The translations under genes were made by a program, and so were the position numbers. DNA of 64,000 nucleotides from Streptomyces bicolor (lineage in GTDB: Bacteria; Actinomycetota; Actinomycetes; Streptomycetales; Streptomycetaceae). Below are positions 61,638 through 64,000 of this stretch, piece by piece. The notes below the pieces were generated by a model. The model worked only from the letters and a program-made list of their open reading frames with translations, was not told where the DNA came from and searched no databases. The stretch is from NCBI RefSeq assembly GCF_000719285.1, contig NZ_JOFS01000019.1, positions 130,732 through 194,731 of the forward strand, in the 5' to 3' direction. The number at the start of each line of letters is the position of its first letter. Position 1 is the first letter of the stretch.

Positions 61638-63236
61638 ATGGGAAGCAGACAAGGGGACGATCTCGCGGTGTCCGATCTTGGGCGGCTCGTCGCCGGCCGG
61701 TATCTGCTGGTCGAGCGGGTGGGCAGCGGCGGCATGGGCACCGTCTGGCGTGCCGAGGACAAGATGCTCGGCCGCCACGTCGCCGTGAAGAAACTGCGCA
61801 TCCCACCGCACCTGCAGGACGACGAGGTCCGCACGCTCTACGAGCGCACCCGCCGCGAAGCCCGCAGCGCCGCCCGGATCACCCACCCCAACGTGATCGT
61901 CGTGCACGACGTGGTCGACGACGAGGGCCTGCCGTGCATCGTCATGGAGTACGTCCCCTCGGTCACCCTGAGCGACGTACTGAAGCGGCGGGGCTCGCTG
62001 CCACCCGAGGAAGCCGCCCGGGTCGGCCGCGCCATGGCCGCCGCCCTGCGCGCCGCCCACGACGCCGGGGTGCTGCACCGGGACGTCAAACCCGCCAACG
62101 TGCTGCTCGGTGACGACGGGCGGATCGTCCTCACCGACTTCGGGATCGCCATGGAGTCGGGCACGTCCTCGCTGACCAAGCCCGGCGAGTTGATCGGCTC
62201 CATCCGCTACCTGGCGCCCGAACGGCTCCGGGGCGCGCACCCCGAGACCGGCCCCGCCAGCGACCTGTGGGCCCTGGGGGCGACGCTGTACCAGGCGGTC
62301 GAGGGACGGGACCCGTTCCGCCGTGACACCGCGATCGAAACCGCGTACGCCATCGCCACGGACCCGTACGAACCCCCGCGCAACGCCGGGGACCTGGCCC
62401 CGGTGATCGAGGGCCTGCTCGTCAAGGACCCGGACCGGCGCCTGGACGTCCACGAGGTCGAGCGCCGCCTGGGCGACGTGACCGGCACGCGCACCGCGCC
62501 CCTCGATCCGCCGACGCGGCCGGACCGTGCCGAGGACCTCACGCCGCCCGCGCGAAGGAGCGGCGCCAACCGCCGCCGTACGGTCGTGCTGTCGGCCCTG
62601 GCCGTGACACTCACCGCCTGTCTCGCGGGCGGCGCGGTGTGGTGGCTGGGCGGCAGGGACGATGGGCCGAGCAGGCAGGCGTCCGGTGCGGAGGCGTCCG
62701 GCCCCACGGCGAGCACCACTCCTGGCACCACCACCGACACGACTCCTGACACCACCCCCGGCTCCGGCAGCGCCTCAGTGCCGCCGGTGCCCGCCGGATA
62801 CCACCTCGAGGAGCCGGACAGCGGTATCTCCGTGCCGGTGCGGGACGGCTGGAAGCGCAAGACGCTCGCCGGCGGCGAAGTCGCCTACCTGGACCCGTCG
62901 GAGCTGGTGGGCCTCAGAGTCAACGTCATCGAGTTCGCCGGCACCGATCCGCTGCAGCACTGGCGCGACACGGAAGAGGAACAGACCGCCCGGGACAATC
63001 CCGGCTACGAGCGGGTGAGGATGGCCGAGACGACGTTCCGCGGACGGCCCGCCGCCTACTGGGAGTTCACCTTCGACGGCAGGGCACGGCCGTACCGCGC
63101 CGCGGAACTGGCCTTCGCGAGCACCGACGGCACCCAGTACGTGATCTACCTCTCCGCGCCGGACGCCGACTGGCACGAGTACCGTCCGGTCTTCGACACG
63201 GCCGTCAACGGCGTCCGCGTGAGCGACGGCTCCTGA
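61638..63236 (+). CDS. Membrane-anchored Ser/Thr protein kinase (PknB-type)
   Basis: A 532-residue kinase. Catalytic domain (about 15-275): glycine loop GSGGMGTVW (about 29), AVKK Lys (about 53), HRDVKPANVLL (about 148), DFG (about 168) and LAPERL. After a linker a membrane helix (about 316-336, LSALAVTLTACLAGGAVWWL) leads to a Thr/Pro-rich stretch and an extracytoplasmic domain (395-532). PASTA repeats are absent, so the sensed signal differs from PknB. ATG 61638; GTG 61668 is an alternative. Confidence 0.95.
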   Translation: MGSRQGDDLAVSDLGRLVAGRYLLVERVGSGGMGTVWRAEDKMLGRHVAVKKLRIPPHLQDDEVRTLYERTRREARSAARITHPNVIVVHDVVDDEGLPCIVMEYVPSVTLSDVLKRRGSLPPEEAARVGRAMAAALRAAHDAGVLHRDVKPANVLLGDDGRIVLTDFGIAMESGTSSLTKPGELIGSIRYLAPERLRGAHPETGPASDLWALGATLYQAVEGRDPFRRDTAIETAYAIATDPYEPPRNAGDLAPVIEGLLVKDPDRRLDVHEVERRLGDVTGTRTAPLDPPTRPDRAEDLTPPARRSGANRRRTVVLSALAVTLTACLAGGAVWWLGGRDDGPSRQASGAEASGPTASTTPGTTTDTTPDTTPGSGSASVPPVPAGYHLEEPDSGISVPVRDGWKRKTLAGGEVAYLDPSELVGLRVNVIEFAGTDPLQHWRDTEEEQTARDNPGYERVRMAETTFRGRPAAYWEFTFDGRARPYRAAELAFASTDGTQYVIYLSAPDADWHEYRPVFDTAVNGVRVSDGS

Positions 63237-63333
63237 CCCCGGAGGCCAACCGGCCCGGTGCGGACCACCAACCCCGCACGACGTGCGGTGCCGGTACGCT
63301 GTACCCGCCCCGCCCCCGGTGGTGCGGGGCCGA

Positions 63334-63420
63334 GGTGGGTTGCCCGAGCGGCCTAAGGGAACGGTCTTGAAAACCGTCGTGGCAGCGATGTCACCGTGGG
63401 TTCAAATCCCACACCCACCG
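63334..63420 (+). tRNA. tRNA-Ser (anticodon TGA)
   Basis: A class II tRNA: acceptor GGTGGGT pairs with ACCCACC, anticodon TGA at 63368-63370 in loop CTTGAAA, a long variable arm and T loop GTTCAAATC. No CCA is encoded. It reads UCN codons. A strong terminator follows within 8 bp. Confidence 0.95.
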
Positions 63421-63427
63421 CGCAGGT

Positions 63428-63466
63428 GAACGGCCCCTGACCAGGCAAGACGGTCAGGGGCCGTTC
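63428..63466. terminator. Strong hairpin terminator after tRNA-Ser(TGA)
   Basis: A 15-bp perfect stem GAACGGCCCCTGACC / GGTCAGGGGCCGTTC with a 9-nt loop. It also lies at the 3' end of the minus-strand S1-like gene, so it may serve both directions. Confidence 0.85.
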
Positions 63467-63780
63467 CGTTGTGCGCTGGCCGCTCCCGGCACTTCGCCAT
63501 GGCCAGGTGCCGTGAGATCCACCCATATCCAAGGCTTGAGGTGCCAAGTACGCACGGTGCCTATGACGAGGTCAACGGTCGCCCCTACAGGGGGCAGCTC
63601 CCGGGCGAGTCGCTGCACGCCTGGCTCGCTGCGGCGGCGGATTACGTCCAGGGAGGCGCCTACAGGTTCGTACTCCTTGAGCTCCGCCGTGAGCCCCCAT
63701 GGCTGGTGGCCAGTGATCGTCGCTTGGACTGTTTCGCCTTGACGAAGCTCGCTGAGGGGGCGCCTCGATTCATCTGCCAT
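63454..63780 (-). CDS. Small S1-like (OB-fold) RNA-binding protein
   Basis: A 108-residue protein whose pattern (LRQGETVQATITGHQPWGLTAELK, then PPVGATVDLVIGTVRTWHLKPWIWVDLT) resembles S1/OB-fold domains. A role in RNA binding is inferred. ATG 63780 has GAGGAGG about 10 nt upstream. Its 3' end overlaps the terminator hairpin after tRNA-Ser. Confidence 0.6.
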   Translation of the reverse strand: MADESRRPLSELRQGETVQATITGHQPWGLTAELKEYEPVGASLDVIRRRSEPGVQRLARELPPVGATVDLVIGTVRTWHLKPWIWVDLTAPGHGEVPGAASAQRNGP

Positions 63781-63853
63781 GGCGGCATCATCCTCCTCCT
63801 CAACCCACCCTTTCCCCAGCCAACAAGCCGCTCTGAAACACCCTGCACTTGTG

Positions 63854-63885
63854 ACGCCCCTGGCCAGAAGCACGGTCAGGGGTGT
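63854..63885. terminator. Second hairpin related to the tRNA-Ser terminator
   Basis: ACGCCCCTGGCC / GGTCAGGGGTGT form a 12-bp stem with two G-U type pairs, sharing CCCCTG(A/G)CC with the hairpin at 63428. Confidence 0.45.
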
Positions 63886-64000
63886 CGTGCGTGCCGCAGT
63901 GTGTCGGCGGTCTCTGAAAGTGAACCCAGTGGTGGTCAGTGAACTCTGACCCCCGGTCCGTCAGTTGATGTTGGTCATTCCCCGGTGTTGGCGGCGGGAA

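Noticed and set aside
59580..62453. Very long minus-strand open frame (957 codons) across the protease and kinase genes
   Set aside because: It is the antisense shadow of two clear genes with complete catalytic motifs; high GC removes stop codons, and the predicted protein is low-complexity.

Overview
The window is chromosomal DNA from a Streptomyces (or a very close actinomycete). The evidence is very high GC with GC-rich third codon positions, many GTG/TTG starts, short 4-nt ATGA/GTGA overlaps between co-directional genes, the developmental pair ssgR-ssgA, a fused cydCD after cydAB, and repeated copies of the Streptomyces ParB-binding palindrome GTTTCACGTGAAAC. From memory, gene content and order resemble the origin-proximal core of the S. 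coelicolor chromosome (the ssgRA - thiC - cydABCD - serS - pheA stretch). The many parS-like sites and DnaA-box clusters fit an origin-proximal position. I see no prophage, CRISPR array, rRNA operon or complete insertion sequence.

Layout. 0-5.4 kb: end of a ferredoxin/flavohaemoprotein-type reductase, a Nudix hydrolase, a LysR regulator, a Cys/Met PLP lyase translationally coupled to a low-molecular-weight tyrosine phosphatase, and small membrane and cupin proteins. 5.5-7 kb: ssgR (IclR-type) and ssgA (sporulation/septation). 7-11 kb: a YibE/F membrane protein with a His/Gly-rich tail, and thiC behind a TPP riboswitch that carries two parS-like palindromes. 11-16.7 kb: membrane protein, PPP-type phosphoesterase, LacI regulator, HisC-like aminotransferase, cyclophilin-fold protein. 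16.8-23 kb: cytochrome bd oxidase and its assembly exporter (cydA, cydB, cydCD) behind a Rex operator. 23-31 kb: M23 peptidase, HAD phosphatase, luciferase-like oxidoreductase, a decayed gene, kptA, a MerR regulator, and a coupled M24 peptidase-like / (alpha/beta hydrolase + SDR fusion) pair. 31-34.8 kb: two ABC ATPase-permease cassettes ended by a strong terminator. 35-39 kb: tRNA-Ser(GCT), HAD phosphatase coupled to serS, a DnaA-box-rich intergenic region, and pheA.

39.5-46 kb is a one-direction extracytoplasmic copper block: DyP peroxidase, CopC-CopD fusion, PCuAC chaperone, Sco protein, YcnI protein and a membrane protein. 46-53 kb: anti-sigma-type ATPase, Tat-exported intradiol dioxygenase with a CitG-like gene, MFS exporter, MocR regulator, Xaa-Pro aminopeptidase. 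53-59.5 kb: a SpoIIE-like phosphatase with an altered metal site, a small primase-polymerase-like protein, a secreted protein, a SEC-C protein, a second anti-sigma-type ATPase and a glycerophosphodiesterase. 59.7-64 kb: HtrA-type membrane protease, Ser/Thr kinase, tRNA-Ser(TGA) with terminator, and a small S1-like protein.

Most genes are ordinary Streptomyces core genes. The best non-gene signals are: (i) eight parS or parS-like sites, two of them inside the TPP riboswitch and one overlapping the cydCD start codon; (ii) two DnaA-box clusters outside oriC; (iii) several intergenic minisatellite arrays with 23-35 bp units; (iv) a decayed gene next to kptA. I did not find a convincing wholly new multi-gene system. 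The closest candidates are the hydrolase-SDR fusion operon and the parS/riboswitch overlap.
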